A stretch of DNA of 64,000 nucleotides from Chromobacterium subtsugae (GCF_001676875.1 NZ_JYKA01000001.1:62001-126000); one strand, 5' to 3'; shown: positions 54,300 through 63,255, counted from the stretch's first letter. Notes: generated by a model from the letters alone, not told the origin. Numbers and translations are program-made.

Positions 54300-54872
54300 A
54301 TGCTACGCTCCGCCTTGCTGTGCCTCGCGTTCGCGCTGCTGTCCGGCTGCGCGTCGATGGCCGACCGCCTCCGCGGCTCGCTGACGCCGCCGCCCGGCCG
54401 CGCCTACGCCATCCTGTCCCTCACCGGCAAGGCCTTCAACCCCGACCTCGCCACCGTGGGCATGAGCGTCCGCGACGCGCAAGGGCGGGTGGCGGCCGAG
54501 GACGCCGCCAGCCTGCTGACCGACACGGTGTTCGGCGAGGAAGGCATGTCGCCGGTGGAAGGCAAGCTGGTGCTGCTGGACCTGCCGCCCGGCGACTACC
54601 GGCTGGCCGGCGTATGGGGGCACTGGTCCGAAGACGGCGTCTTCGGCTCCGACCTGAAAATGAAACAGTTCCGGCTGGACGCGCCCTTCCATCTGGACGC
54701 GGGCGAAACCGTTTACCTGGGCCAGGTGCAGCTGGAAATGTCCTTCCTGCCGGAAGTGAAGCTGGGCGATGAGCAAAAACGCGACTTCGGCCACATGCGC
54801 CGGGTCTGGAAGATACCGGATCTAAGCCGGGTGGCGGTGCGGCCGCTGCGGCTGGCCGGCCCGCGGCCATAG
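54300..54872 (+). CDS. unknown lipoprotein
   Basis: A 190-residue protein with a lipoprotein signal: hydrophobic leader then the lipobox LSGC, cysteine at about residue 17. The rest is a beta-rich domain (GKLVLLDLPPGDYRLAGVWG, LDAGETVYLGQVQLEMSF) resembling carboxypeptidase-regulatory-like or Fn3-like folds, which is only a guess. AAGGGACG lies upstream. It is convergent with the HD-type gene, four bases apart. Confidence 0.8.
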   Translation: MLRSALLCLAFALLSGCASMADRLRGSLTPPPGRAYAILSLTGKAFNPDLATVGMSVRDAQGRVAAEDAASLLTDTVFGEEGMSPVEGKLVLLDLPPGDYRLAGVWGHWSEDGVFGSDLKMKQFRLDAPFHLDAGETVYLGQVQLEMSFLPEVKLGDEQKRDFGHMRRVWKIPDLSRVAVRPLRLAGPRP

Positions 54873-54876
54873 CCGC

Positions 54877-56037
54877 TCAGGGCTTGTACCACAGCTTGTA
54901 GAGGTAGGCTGGCTTGGTGGCCGCCGCCGTCGCCGCGACCGGCTCCAGCACCTGGTAGGCCGGCTGGCGGCTGTCGCGCAGCAAGGGATCGGCGTAAGGC
55001 GGCCCGTCCAGCTTGCGCAGCGCCGCCACCCTGGGCGTATTGGCCTTGTCGCCGCGGTGGGTGACCACCGCCACCTCATTGCTGGCCAGCAACACGAAGC
55101 TTCCGGGCGGATAGATGCCCAGCTCTTTCACCAGCAGCGACACATGCTGCGGTGGAAACCGCCCCAGTTCGCCGCGGAACAGGCTGCCCAGCACCAGCGC
55201 CGGCAGCTGCGGTTGCGGCTGGTGCACGCAGCCGCACACCAGGTCCACCATCTGCAACAGCAGCGCGTCCGGCGCCACCTCGTCGCCGGCCAGGCCCAGC
55301 GGGTAGCCATCGCCGTCCAGCTGCTCATGATGCTGCTGCACCAGCTGGTGCCAGCACTCGTCCACCACCCCGGCCTCGCGCAGCATCGCCGACCCCAGCG
55401 CCGGATGGGCGAACATCAGCCCCTGCTGGTCGGCGTTCATCGGCTCCGCCTGCCTGGCCAGCTGGTTGAGCAGGCCGGTGATGGCGATGTTCATGCTCAG
55501 CGCCGCGCCCAGCATCGGCCTCAGTTCCGCGTCGGACAAACCCAGCCGCCGCCCCAGCACCGCCAATATCGCCGCCACGTGGGCGCTCTGGGCGCTGCCT
55601 ATGTCCTGGTAGGGCAGCAGGAACACGCTGGCGAGAACGCCGTCGGGATGGCGGCGGCTGATGTTGAGCAGGCCGTCCGCCATGTCCAGCAGACTGCCGG
55701 CCAGGTCGCGCACCGCCAGGCCATGCAGCAGCACGCCTTCGGCACGGCGCAGCAGAAACGCCATTTCCTGCAGCGGATTGGAGCTATTGCGCTGCTGCTC
55801 CGCCTCCTTCTCCCGCATCGCGGCGCGTTCCAGCCGCTCGCGCTCCAGCCTGGCCTCGACTTCATCGCTTTCGCCATGGCCCAGCCTGGCCAGGCGGTCG
55901 CGCTGCTCTTCGGTCAGCACGTAATGGCCCCGCTTCAGCAACAGCACGCCGTTCTTGGCATACACGTCCACCGGCGTCTGCTGTCCCGCGCGCAAAAAAT
56001 TGCGCGGGAGTTTTACCTTTGGAGACGAATCCGTCAT
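54877..56037 (-). CDS. degenerate HD-GYP-type protein
   Basis: A 386-residue cytoplasmic protein. An N-terminal DUF3391-like part covers residues 1-50 (RAGQQTPVDVYAKNGVLLLKRG). It is followed by a charged coiled coil (60-85) and an HD-GYP fold: first histidine H153, HP at 211-212, HH at 236-237 and DGDGYP at 241-246. The HD residues that bind the second metal are missing: residues 181-186 read SMNIAI where HDIGK is expected. It therefore may bind but not cleave c-di-GMP. The start at 56037 is the first ATG of the domain. It is convergent with the lipoprotein gene. Confidence 0.83.
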   Translation of the reverse strand: MTDSSPKVKLPRNFLRAGQQTPVDVYAKNGVLLLKRGHYVLTEEQRDRLARLGHGESDEVEARLERERLERAAMREKEAEQQRNSSNPLQEMAFLLRRAEGVLLHGLAVRDLAGSLLDMADGLLNISRRHPDGVLASVFLLPYQDIGSAQSAHVAAILAVLGRRLGLSDAELRPMLGAALSMNIAITGLLNQLARQAEPMNADQQGLMFAHPALGSAMLREAGVVDECWHQLVQQHHEQLDGDGYPLGLAGDEVAPDALLLQMVDLVCGCVHQPQPQLPALVLGSLFRGELGRFPPQHVSLLVKELGIYPPGSFVLLASNEVAVVTHRGDKANTPRVAALRKLDGPPYADPLLRDSRQPAYQVLEPVAATAAATKPAYLYKLWYKP

Positions 56038-56168
56038 ATTCCACTTGCTGAGGTTGCGCCAGCGGCATGCCGGCGGAGCTTTCAAAATTGCTTATCGCAG
56101 CCAATAGTATTTTATTCAAGTTTCGCGCGCGCCGCTCCCTCGCTGCGCCGCCACAAGGAGAGCACGAC

Positions 56169-57014
56169 ATGAGCCAGCAGGACGACATCCTCCCACGCCG
56201 CAGCTTTCTCGCCGGCGCCGGCAGCCTGGGCTTCGCGCTGGCGGCGCAGCCCATCGCCGCCAGCGCGATCCTGACGGACAGCCAGGCGCTGCAGACCGGC
56301 GCGCCGGCCATCGATACCGGCAACGGTGTGATGGCCGGCTATTACGCCAAACCCGCGCACGCCGCCGGCCCGCTGCCGCTGGTGATCGTGATCCAGGAGA
56401 TCTTCGGCGTGCACGAGCACATCCGCGACCTGTGCCGCCGGCTGGCCAAGCTGGGCTATTTCGCAGTGGCGCCCGAACTGTACTTCCGCCACGGCAACCC
56501 GGCGCTGGCCCCGGACACCGACACCCTGCTGCGCGAGATCGTCGCCAAAGTCCCCGACAGCGAGGTGCAGAGCGACCTGGACGCCACCTGGCGCTGGGCC
56601 GGCGCCAACGGCGCCGACCTGAAGCGCGCCGCGGCGACCGGCTTTTGCTGGGGCGGCCGCCAAACCTGGCTGTACGCCGCCCGCAATGCCGAACTGAAAG
56701 CCGCCGCGGCCTGGTACGGCAAGCTGGAAGGGCCGGCCACCGCCAATATGCCGCGTTATCCGCTGGATATCGCCGCGGCGCTGAAGGTTCCGGTGCTGGG
56801 CCTGTACGGCGGCCAGGATCAGAGCATTCCGCTCGCGTCGGTGGAAAAGATGCGCGCCGCGCTGAAACAGGCTGGCCAGGACGACGATATCGTGGTGTAC
56901 CCGGACGCCGGCCACGGCTTCAACGCCGACTACCGCCCCGGCTACAACCGCGCGGCCGCCGAAGACGCCTGGCACAAGATGCTGGATTGGTTCGCCCGCC
57001 ACGGCGCGCGCTGA
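56169..57014 (+). CDS. dienelactone hydrolase family protein with Tat-like signal
   Basis: A 281-residue alpha/beta hydrolase. It begins with a twin-arginine leader (PRRSFLAGAGSLGF), so it is probably exported folded. The dienelactone hydrolase triad is C160 (TGFCWGGRQ), D217 (YGGQDQSIP) and H249 (AGHGFN), with E77 (VIQEIFGV) nearby. In degradation pathways such enzymes open dienelactones; the true substrate here is unknown. The ATG at 56169 follows a GGAG site. Confidence 0.9.
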   Translation: MSQQDDILPRRSFLAGAGSLGFALAAQPIAASAILTDSQALQTGAPAIDTGNGVMAGYYAKPAHAAGPLPLVIVIQEIFGVHEHIRDLCRRLAKLGYFAVAPELYFRHGNPALAPDTDTLLREIVAKVPDSEVQSDLDATWRWAGANGADLKRAAATGFCWGGRQTWLYAARNAELKAAAAWYGKLEGPATANMPRYPLDIAAALKVPVLGLYGGQDQSIPLASVEKMRAALKQAGQDDDIVVYPDAGHGFNADYRPGYNRAAAEDAWHKMLDWFARHGAR

Positions 57015-57045
57015 GCCTGGCCGTCCGGGCGCCGGGGCCATCAGC

Positions 57046-58161
57046 TCAGCGCCCGCCCACCGACGCCCTCGCCTCCAGCCTGGCGCGGATCACCCGGTTG
57101 AACAGCTGCAGCAGCTCCGGGTCGAACTGGCGCTCCGACGCGTTCAGCTCCACCACCGCGCGCAGCATGGAACGGCGCTGGCCCTGCTGCGCATGCTTGA
57201 GCATCACGGATTCGAACGCGTCCACCAGCGCCAGCAGGCTGGCGCCGTCGCAGATGTCTCCGCCCGCCAGGCCATCCGGATAGCCGTGGCCGTCGGGCAT
57301 CTCATGATGCTGCCTGACCATCTTGGCAGCCTCCTCCCAGCCCGGCATCCGCTCCAGCAGCCCGGCCGCCCAGCCGGGATGCGCGCTCATCTGCCGCCGC
57401 TCCTCCTCGCTCATCCGCCCCACCTTCAGCCACAGCGCCTCCGGCAGCAGCATCATGCCGATATCGTGCATGTACACCGCCGCCGCCAATTGCTCCACGT
57501 TCAATGGCTGCGCCATCAGCTGATTGGTATCCAGCGCCAACGCCAGATTGCGCTCGGTGCGGCCGAAAAAGGGCGGCAGACGCTGTTCCAGCTGCAAGGC
57601 GAGCGAGCGGAAAAACTGCAGGTCGGCGAAGCGGCGCTCCGAGCGGCTACCCGTGCCGCTCGTCAACCCTGAGTCGGCCGCCGAAGCGGCCGCCACCTTG
57701 CCCATCATGCTGGACACCAGCTTGGCGCAGGCCTGCGGCACTTCGTCGGCGGACAGCTTGGGCAGCTTCTCCAGCGCGGACAGCACGGTCGGCAGCTGCA
57801 AATCGTCCAGCGCCTCGCCGTTGAACACCGCCTCCACCATCAGCACCAGCCTGTCCATCACCAGCAGCAGCACGTCGCCTATCACTTCGAGATATGGCAG
57901 CTCGCGCTGCCGGACGCGGTCCAGCAGGGTTTCCAGCGCATGGGCATAAGGCTCGACGAAATGCACCTGGCACAGACTGGCGTCGCCTTTGACGCTGTGC
58001 AGGATGCGGAACAGCTGGGCTATCTTTTCGGCATTGTCCGAGCCGTCGCCCAGCTGGCACACCAGAAGCTCAAGCTGCGGCGCGTAATCCAGCATGGCGT
58101 CGTGAAACTCCTGGAACGCAATCGGATCGACAATTTCAGGCATCTGCTGCTGCTTGGCCAT
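57046..58161 (-). CDS. Hpt-HD-GYP fusion, probable c-di-GMP phosphodiesterase
   Basis: A 371-residue protein. Residues 1-130 resemble an Hpt phosphotransfer domain with the acceptor histidine H55 in FRILHSVKGD. Residues about 180-360 are an HD-GYP domain with H232-D233 (YMHDIGMM), HP at 261-262, HH at 285-286 and DGHGYP at 290-295. The lysine of HDIGK is replaced by Met. It should cleave c-di-GMP under control of a histidine kinase relay, which is inference. It is convergent with the dienelactone hydrolase gene, and divergent from cspA across 311 bases. Confidence 0.87.
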   Translation of the reverse strand: MAKQQQMPEIVDPIAFQEFHDAMLDYAPQLELLVCQLGDGSDNAEKIAQLFRILHSVKGDASLCQVHFVEPYAHALETLLDRVRQRELPYLEVIGDVLLLVMDRLVLMVEAVFNGEALDDLQLPTVLSALEKLPKLSADEVPQACAKLVSSMMGKVAAASAADSGLTSGTGSRSERRFADLQFFRSLALQLEQRLPPFFGRTERNLALALDTNQLMAQPLNVEQLAAAVYMHDIGMMLLPEALWLKVGRMSEEERRQMSAHPGWAAGLLERMPGWEEAAKMVRQHHEMPDGHGYPDGLAGGDICDGASLLALVDAFESVMLKHAQQGQRRSMLRAVVELNASERQFDPELLQLFNRVIRARLEARASVGGR

Positions 58162-58472
58162 GAGGAGATTCTCCGCCGGATCGTGGATGATTCAGTATAT
58201 GCAACGCAGAAACTGTCGCAGGACAAACCGCCGTCGCGCGGCCAGCCGCAAGAAAATGTAAATGTCCTGGGCAGACATATTAAAGATTCGTAAAAACAGG
58301 CGATTCCTGAAGAAAACGCTTGCCATGGGCGGCAACTAGAGGCACTATGCCTCCCGCAGGATGCTCAAGTTGTGGATGTGTAGTTGTCGTAGTGGCATAG
58401 GCCGTACCTCAGTCGCCATTTCCCTTGATCTTCGTGCCTTTTATTCAACGCTCGTTTTGAGGATTTAACAAA
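58162..58472. other. 311-base gap: promoter of the Hpt-HD-GYP gene and leader of cspA
   Basis: No gene is seen. A possible cspA promoter, TTGCCA (58320-58325) with CACTAT 17 bases on, would give a leader of about 125 bases, as expected for a cold-shock mRNA. The -10 match is weak. The AT-rich part around 58255-58300 could hold the opposite promoter. Confidence 0.45.
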
Positions 58473-58676
58473 ATGGCAACCGGTACCGTTAAGTGGTTTA
58501 ACGACTCCAAAGGTTTTGGCTTCATCACCCCGGACGAAGGCGGCGACGACGTGTTCGCTCACTTCTCCCAGATCAATGCCAAAGGCTTCCGCACCCTGGC
58601 TGAAAACCAGCGCGTAAGCTTCGACATCGTCGACGGCCCGAAGGGCAAGCAAGCCTCCAACATCCAGCCGATGTAA
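58473..58676 (+). CDS. cspA: cold shock protein
   Basis: A 67-residue single cold-shock domain that binds single-stranded RNA and DNA. Both RNP motifs are present: [12 protein letters not shown] (RNP-1) and DVFAHFSQI (RNP-2). GAGGA lies before the ATG, and a terminator follows. The gene has a leader of at least 150 bases without coding, as cold-inducible csp genes do. Whether it is cold-induced cannot be told from sequence. Confidence 0.97.
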   Translation: MATGTVKWFNDSKGFGFITPDEGGDDVFAHFSQINAKGFRTLAENQRVSFDIVDGPKGKQASNIQPM

Positions 58677-58703
58677 TCTCCCCGAGAGATCATCAGCTTG
58701 ATG

Positions 58704-58729
58704 AAAACCCGGACATGTCCGGGTTTTTT
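58704..58729 (+). terminator. Rho-independent terminator of cspA
   Basis: AAAACCCGGAC-AT-GTCCGGGTTTTTT, a self-complementary stem ending in six T residues, about 30 bases after the stop. Confidence 0.93.
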
Positions 58730-58776
58730 GCATTCCAGCCCGCCGCCGGGCTGCGCCACCCCAACCGGAGCCAACC

Positions 58777-59328
58777 ATGCCAGACCATGAAACCGTGATC
58801 GCCGCCACCAAGACTTGGCTGGAGAAAGCCGTCATCGGCCTCAATCTCTGCCCCTTCGCCAAAGCCGTGTACGTGAAGAACCAGGTGCGCATCCGGGTGA
58901 GCGAGGCGAGCACGCCCCAGCAATTGGCCGAAGAGCTGGCCGACGAGCTGCAGCTGCTGGCTCAGGCCGACCCGGAGGAAATCGACACCACGCTGCTGGT
59001 TCATCCCAAGGTGCTGCAACGCTTCCTCGACTTCAACGACTTCCAGGACATCGCCGACGCCATCGTCGAAGAGCTGGAACTGGACGGCGTGCTGCAAGTC
59101 GCTAGCTTCCACCCCAAATTCCAGTTTGAGGGCACTGGCATAAACGACGTGGAAAACTACACCAATCGTTCGCCCTACCCCACCCTGCACCTGATACGCG
59201 AAGAAAGCATAGACCGCGCGGTGGCCGCCTTTCCGGAAGCCGAAGCCATCTACGAGCGCAATATCGAAACCATGCGCCAGCTGGGCGCGGCCGGCTGGAA
59301 GACGCTGTTCGAGCACAAAGCCGACTGA
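58777..59328 (+). CDS. DUF1415 family protein
   Basis: A 183-residue protein of the DUF1415 family, common in gamma- and beta-proteobacteria and of unknown function. The family opening is TKTWLEKAVIGLNLCPFAKA. The later FHPKFQFEGTGINDVENYTN is also conserved. It is soluble and has no signal peptide. GGAG lies 8 bases before the ATG. It is convergent with the acyltransferase gene. Confidence 0.9.
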   Translation: MPDHETVIAATKTWLEKAVIGLNLCPFAKAVYVKNQVRIRVSEASTPQQLAEELADELQLLAQADPEEIDTTLLVHPKVLQRFLDFNDFQDIADAIVEELELDGVLQVASFHPKFQFEGTGINDVENYTNRSPYPTLHLIREESIDRAVAAFPEAEAIYERNIETMRQLGAAGWKTLFEHKAD

Positions 59329-59343
59329 AATCCGCGCGCCATG

Positions 59344-59372
59344 AAAAACGGCGCAGTCTACAGACTGCGCCG
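59344..59372 (-). terminator. Rho-independent terminator of the acyltransferase gene
   Basis: On the minus strand CGGCGCAGTCT and AGACTGCGCCG form an 11-bp stem followed by TTTTT. It lies between the convergent genes. Confidence 0.87.
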
Positions 59373-59393
59373 CCATGGCCGCCAAACCGACCC

Positions 59394-59963
59394 TCAGCCC
59401 GGATAGCGCCCTACCTTATCGGCATAAAAAGCGCGAATGAGCGGCATGTCGCGCTCGATATCGCCGCTGGGCGTAAACATCGGGCCAAAGCCGCCTTCCT
59501 TGCGGCTGTAGTCCAAATAAGCCAGCGCGATCGGCACCCCTGCGCCGTGGGCGATATGGTAGAAGCCGGTTTTCCACTCCTTGACCGCCTTGCGCGTGCC
59601 CTCGGGCGGAATGGCCACCACCAGCCTGCTGCTGCGCCCGTAGACATCCACCATCTGCTGCACCAGGGAGTTGTTCTGGTGGCGCATCACCGGAATGCCG
59701 CCCAGCCAGCGCATCACCGGCCCCATCGGCCCCTTGAACAGCGTGTGCTTGCCCATCCAGTAGATCTTGGCGCGGGCGGCGAAACACAGGCCCAGCGTGA
59801 TGGGGAAATCCCAGTTGCTGGTATGCGGGGCGCCTATCAGCACGTATTTGTCTAAGGCGGGAAATTCGCCTTTGAGCTTCCAGCCGCTCAGCTTCAACAG
59901 CAGCAGGGACAGCCAGCGGAACAGTTCCCGGATCACCGGGGTATCGAAAATAGTGAAATGCAT
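59394..59963 (-). CDS. 1-acyl-sn-glycerol-3-phosphate acyltransferase family protein
   Basis: A 189-residue PlsC-like acyltransferase. The catalytic HX4D motif is in GAPHTSNWDFPIT, and the later IPPEGTRKAVKEWKTGFYHIA is the PEGTR motif with surrounding residues. It is short and lacks a strong membrane anchor; the N-terminus has a hydrophobic stretch (LFRWLSLLLLKLSGW). It may acylate a lysophospholipid or another alcohol. The ATG at 59963 gives the family start MHFTIFDTPVIREL. The frame is open far upstream but that part is antisense to other genes. Confidence 0.88.
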   Translation of the reverse strand: MHFTIFDTPVIRELFRWLSLLLLKLSGWKLKGEFPALDKYVLIGAPHTSNWDFPITLGLCFAARAKIYWMGKHTLFKGPMGPVMRWLGGIPVMRHQNNSLVQQMVDVYGRSSRLVVAIPPEGTRKAVKEWKTGFYHIAHGAGVPIALAYLDYSRKEGGFGPMFTPSGDIERDMPLIRAFYADKVGRYPG

Positions 59964-60269
59964 GACGGCCCTGAGCAGCGGCGCGGCTCCGCGTGCAAGG
60001 CTCCGCAACCGACGCGCGCCCAGCGTCGGGGCAAGCGCCAAACACGTGGAAAAGCGCTGAACTGTACTAAATAAAATAATAACGGTAAAGGCGGCATCGC
60101 CCCCCGCCCCGCGCCAGCCGGAAAATTCCCAAGACGCCGCGACTCCAGCCCGCCAATCGTACGGGCCGATGCCTATCCCGGCATAACAATCAGTAACACA
60201 AACACCGGAACCACTGCCCCTACGCGCAGCCAAAGCCAGTGTAAACCACTCGTTTAATGGTAGGACAAT
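59964..60269. other. 306-base intergenic region between divergent genes
   Basis: No gene is seen. An AT-rich patch (60063-60090) near the acyltransferase could be its promoter. The last 30 bases hold TGTAAA and TTTAATGG elements before the lipoprotein start. No operator was identified. Confidence 0.4.
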
Positions 60270-60497
60270 ATGAACACGACCATAGCCCAACCCCGCATCA
60301 GGCTGGCCGCCGCCGCGCTCATCGCCATCAGCCTGTTGTCCGGCTGCGCCAATATGTCTCATCGCCAGCAAAACACCGCCATCGGCGCAGCCGCCGGCGC
60401 GGTGCTGGGATCGGTGCTGACCGGCGGCGACGCCATCGGCACCATAGGCGGCGCCGCCGTCGGCGGCGTGATCGGCCACCAGACCGGCCGGCACTAA
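60270..60497 (+). CDS. small glycine-zipper lipoprotein
   Basis: A 75-residue lipoprotein with a lipobox (LLSGC, cysteine near residue 26) and a glycine-zipper membrane segment: GAAAGAVLGSVLTGG and GTIGGAAVGGVIGHQTGRH. It resembles OsmB and other outer-membrane glycine-zipper 2TM proteins linked to osmotic or envelope stress. AGGAC lies just before the ATG and a terminator follows. The function is inferred from the family. Confidence 0.85.
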   Translation: MNTTIAQPRIRLAAAALIAISLLSGCANMSHRQQNTAIGAAAGAVLGSVLTGGDAIGTIGGAAVGGVIGHQTGRH

Positions 60498-60512
60498 ATC
60501 AAGCGCCAAACC

Positions 60513-60543
60513 GGGCCGGCTCCATGCCGGCTCTTTTGTTTTG
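60513..60543 (+). terminator. terminator after the glycine-zipper gene
   Basis: GCCGGC-tccat-GCCGGC (extended by G/T and G/C pairs) followed by a T-rich run TCTTTTGTTTT. Confidence 0.75.
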
Positions 60544-60590
60544 CGGCCTTCGCCCATATCATCGATAAGGAATCCAACCTGGGCCACGCC

Positions 60591-61952
60591 ATGAATCCAA
60601 GCATGAACTGGGAGCGACTGCTCTCCACCCGCCGCTTCAAGATCATCCAGGGCGAAGTGAAAGAAACCCGCACTCCGGCCACACAGGAAGGCGGCTCCGG
60701 GCTGCGCACCGATTTCCACATCGACCACGACCGCGTGGTGTTTTCCAGCGCCTTCCGCCGCCTGGGCCGCAAAACCCAGGTGCACCCGCTGGCGCGGCAC
60801 GACCACACCCACAACCGCCTCACCCACAGCGTGGAAGTGGCCAGCGTCGGCCGCAGCCTGGGCAATCGCGTCGGCGTGATGCTGGAGCACGACGGCCTGC
60901 TGCCGCCCGGCTACACCCCGCACGACATCGGCGCCGTGGTGCAGGTGGCCTGCCTCGCGCACGACATCGGCAACCCGCCGTTCGGCCATACCGGCGAGTA
61001 CGCGCTGCGCGACTGGTTCCGCGACGACAGCAACGCGCATTGGCTAAACGGCCTGTCGGCGGCGGAAATCCGCGATGTGCAAACCTATGAAGGCAATGCC
61101 CATGGCCTGCGCATGCTGGCCTCGCTGGAAATGTACAGCGGCGAGGGCGGCATGCGCCTCACCTCCGCCGCGCTGGGCACGCTGATCAAATATCCATGGA
61201 CCTCCGACGCGCCGCTCGCCCGCGAGCGCGACAAGTTCAACCTCTACCGCACCGAGCTGCCCTATTTCGAACGCGTGGCGGAAGAGTTGGGCCTGCTCAG
61301 GCACAGCCCGCTGCAATGGAGCCGCCACCCGCTGTCATACCTGATGGAAGCTGCCGACGACATCTGCTACGCGATACTCGACCTGGAAGACGCGGTGGAA
61401 ATCGGCATCCTTGACTTCAAGGAGTTCGAAACGCTGTTCTCCGGCTTTGCCGAACACGAGCGCGTCTGGGGCGTGCACGACGTCCGCCAGAAATGCGGCA
61501 CGCTGCGCGGCGTGGCCATCGGCCGCTGCGTGACCGAGGTCGCGGAAAAATTCATGATGCACCACTCCTCGCTGCTGCGCGGCGAGTTTCCGGCCAAGGA
61601 TCTGATCAACCTTTGCGAGCCGGCGGTGCAGGACGCGCTGCTGCAAGCCAAAGACCTGGCCAGCCACAAGGTATACCGCCACCGCACCAAGCTGGTGACC
61701 GAACTGGCCTCCTACCCCTGCATCGCCACCATCCTCAATGTGCTGGTGCCGGCGGTGCACGCCTTCATCACCAAGGACAGCAAGGATCTGACCCCGCGCG
61801 AACACCTGGCGATGGGCCTGTTGGACGGCCATATTCAAACTGGCGACAGCCTGTATCAGGCCTATATGAAGGTGCTGGACTTCGTCGGCGCCATGACCGA
61901 CAACTACGCCGCCAACCTGGCGCGCGAGCTGTCCGGCGTCGGCATCCTGTAA
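60591..61952 (+). CDS. dgt: deoxyguanosinetriphosphate triphosphohydrolase-like protein
   Basis: A 453-residue HD-domain dNTPase. The HD motif pair is visible as RLTHSVEVASVGRSLG and LAHDIGNPPFGHTGEYAL. It converts dNTPs to nucleosides and triphosphate and so lowers dNTP pools. It is shorter than E. coli Dgt (505 residues) and belongs to the dgt-like group common in beta-proteobacteria. The start is uncertain between 60591 and 60603; no clear ribosome site distinguishes them. Confidence 0.93.
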   Translation: MNPSMNWERLLSTRRFKIIQGEVKETRTPATQEGGSGLRTDFHIDHDRVVFSSAFRRLGRKTQVHPLARHDHTHNRLTHSVEVASVGRSLGNRVGVMLEHDGLLPPGYTPHDIGAVVQVACLAHDIGNPPFGHTGEYALRDWFRDDSNAHWLNGLSAAEIRDVQTYEGNAHGLRMLASLEMYSGEGGMRLTSAALGTLIKYPWTSDAPLARERDKFNLYRTELPYFERVAEELGLLRHSPLQWSRHPLSYLMEAADDICYAILDLEDAVEIGILDFKEFETLFSGFAEHERVWGVHDVRQKCGTLRGVAIGRCVTEVAEKFMMHHSSLLRGEFPAKDLINLCEPAVQDALLQAKDLASHKVYRHRTKLVTELASYPCIATILNVLVPAVHAFITKDSKDLTPREHLAMGLLDGHIQTGDSLYQAYMKVLDFVGAMTDNYAANLARELSGVGIL

Positions 61953-61971
61953 TGCTCAGAGAAAGGCGACA

Positions 61972-62616
61972 ATGACTCAGCCCGTGACCCGCTTCTGCCT
62001 GGTTCGCCACGGCGAAACCGACTGGAACCGCGAATACCGGCTGCAAGGCCACACCGACATCCCCCTCAACGACACCGGCCTGGAACAGGCGATCCAGCTG
62101 GCCCGCGCCTTCTCGCCCGGCCAGCACCGTTTCGACGCGCTCTACGTCAGCGACCTCACCCGCACCCGCCAGACCGCCGCGCCCCTGGCAGACAAGCTGC
62201 GACTGGCAGCCCTCGACACGCCGCAGCTGCGCGAGCGCCATATGGGAGCGCTGCAGGGCCTCACCTATGCCGAGGCGGCGCAACGCATTCCGGACATTTA
62301 CCAACGCCAGCAAACGCGCGACCCCGACTATGACTTGGAGGGAGGCGAAAGCCTGCGCCGCTTCCGCGCCCGCGTCCTGGATGGCATGGCCAGCATCGCC
62401 GCGCTGCATCCCGGCGAAGACGTGCTGATCGTCACCCACGGCGGAGTGCTGGACATCATGTACCGCGCCGCCACCGCCAAGCCGCTGGAAGACAAGCGCG
62501 ACTTCCCCATTCCCAACGCCGCGCTGAACTGGCTGGATTATCAGGATGGAAGCTGGACGCTGCGGCGCTGGGCCGATGAATCGCACCTCTCCGGCGCGCT
62601 GGATGAAATCCAGTGA
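61972..62616 (+). CDS. histidine phosphatase family protein (phosphoglycerate mutase-like)
   Basis: A 214-residue histidine phosphatase. The phosphohistidine motif is LVRHGETDWN, followed by YVSDLTRTRQTAAPL, the second histidine pair ERHMGALQGLTY and VLIVTHGGVLDIM. It could be a cobalamin/2,3-bisphosphoglycerate-independent type or a general phosphatase; the substrate is not fixed. It follows dgt by 19 bases, suggesting one transcript. Confidence 0.9.
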   Translation: MTQPVTRFCLVRHGETDWNREYRLQGHTDIPLNDTGLEQAIQLARAFSPGQHRFDALYVSDLTRTRQTAAPLADKLRLAALDTPQLRERHMGALQGLTYAEAAQRIPDIYQRQQTRDPDYDLEGGESLRRFRARVLDGMASIAALHPGEDVLIVTHGGVLDIMYRAATAKPLEDKRDFPIPNAALNWLDYQDGSWTLRRWADESHLSGALDEIQ

Positions 62617-62727
62617 ATCCGCCGCCGCGGCAGGATTTTTGTTAGCCTCCGGTAAGAAAGCCGCCCGCGCGGCGACCCACCATCAAGCGCCCGGCCCGCC
62701 GGGCGGGACGACACAAGGACACCCGCC

Positions 62728-63117
62728 ATGACCATAGAGAAAACCGACGCCGAATGGCGCGCCCAACTGACGCCGGAGCAATACCGCGTGGCCCGACAAT
62801 CCGGCACCGAGCGTCCGTTCAGCGGCGAACACTACTTTCACCACAAGCAGGGCGACTACTTCTGCGTCTGCTGCGGCGCGTTGCTGTTCCACAGCGACAC
62901 CAAATTCGACGCCGGCTGCGGCTGGCCCAGCTTCTGGGCAGAGGCCGCCGGAGCCAACATCCAGCGCATCACCGACACCAGCCACGGCATGGTGCGCGTG
63001 GAAGTGCGCTGCTCTCAATGCGATGCCCACCTGGGCCATGTTTTTGAAGATGGCCCGGAGCCAAGCGGGGAAAGATATTGCATCAACTCGGTGTGCCTGG
63101 ATTTCAAAGCGAAATAA
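62728..63117 (+). CDS. msrB: peptide-methionine (R)-S-oxide reductase
   Basis: A 129-residue MsrB enzyme repairing R-methionine sulfoxide in proteins. It has the two zinc pairs (CVCCG and [10 protein letters not shown]) and the catalytic cysteine in [11 protein letters not shown]. No signal peptide is present. AAGGAC lies before the ATG at 62728. It is the last recognised housekeeping gene before the AT-rich tail. Confidence 0.97.
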   Translation: MTIEKTDAEWRAQLTPEQYRVARQSGTERPFSGEHYFHHKQGDYFCVCCGALLFHSDTKFDAGCGWPSFWAEAAGANIQRITDTSHGMVRVEVRCSQCDAHLGHVFEDGPEPSGERYCINSVCLDFKAK

Positions 63118-63255
63118 CATGTAGGGAGGTGTTGTAGGGAGGCAAGGTTATTGACAGCTCAAGGCAAATAAATTGCAACTCACTCCAAGTCGATAAAAAA
63201 AGCCTTCCATCAAAACCCCAACGGCAAATTCAATAGCATGTCGTATCAAAATTAC

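Noticed and set aside
59964-61040. Long in-frame upstream extension of the acyltransferase across the lipoprotein and dgt genes
   Set aside because: It is antisense to two clear genes, and the acyltransferase begins naturally at 59963.
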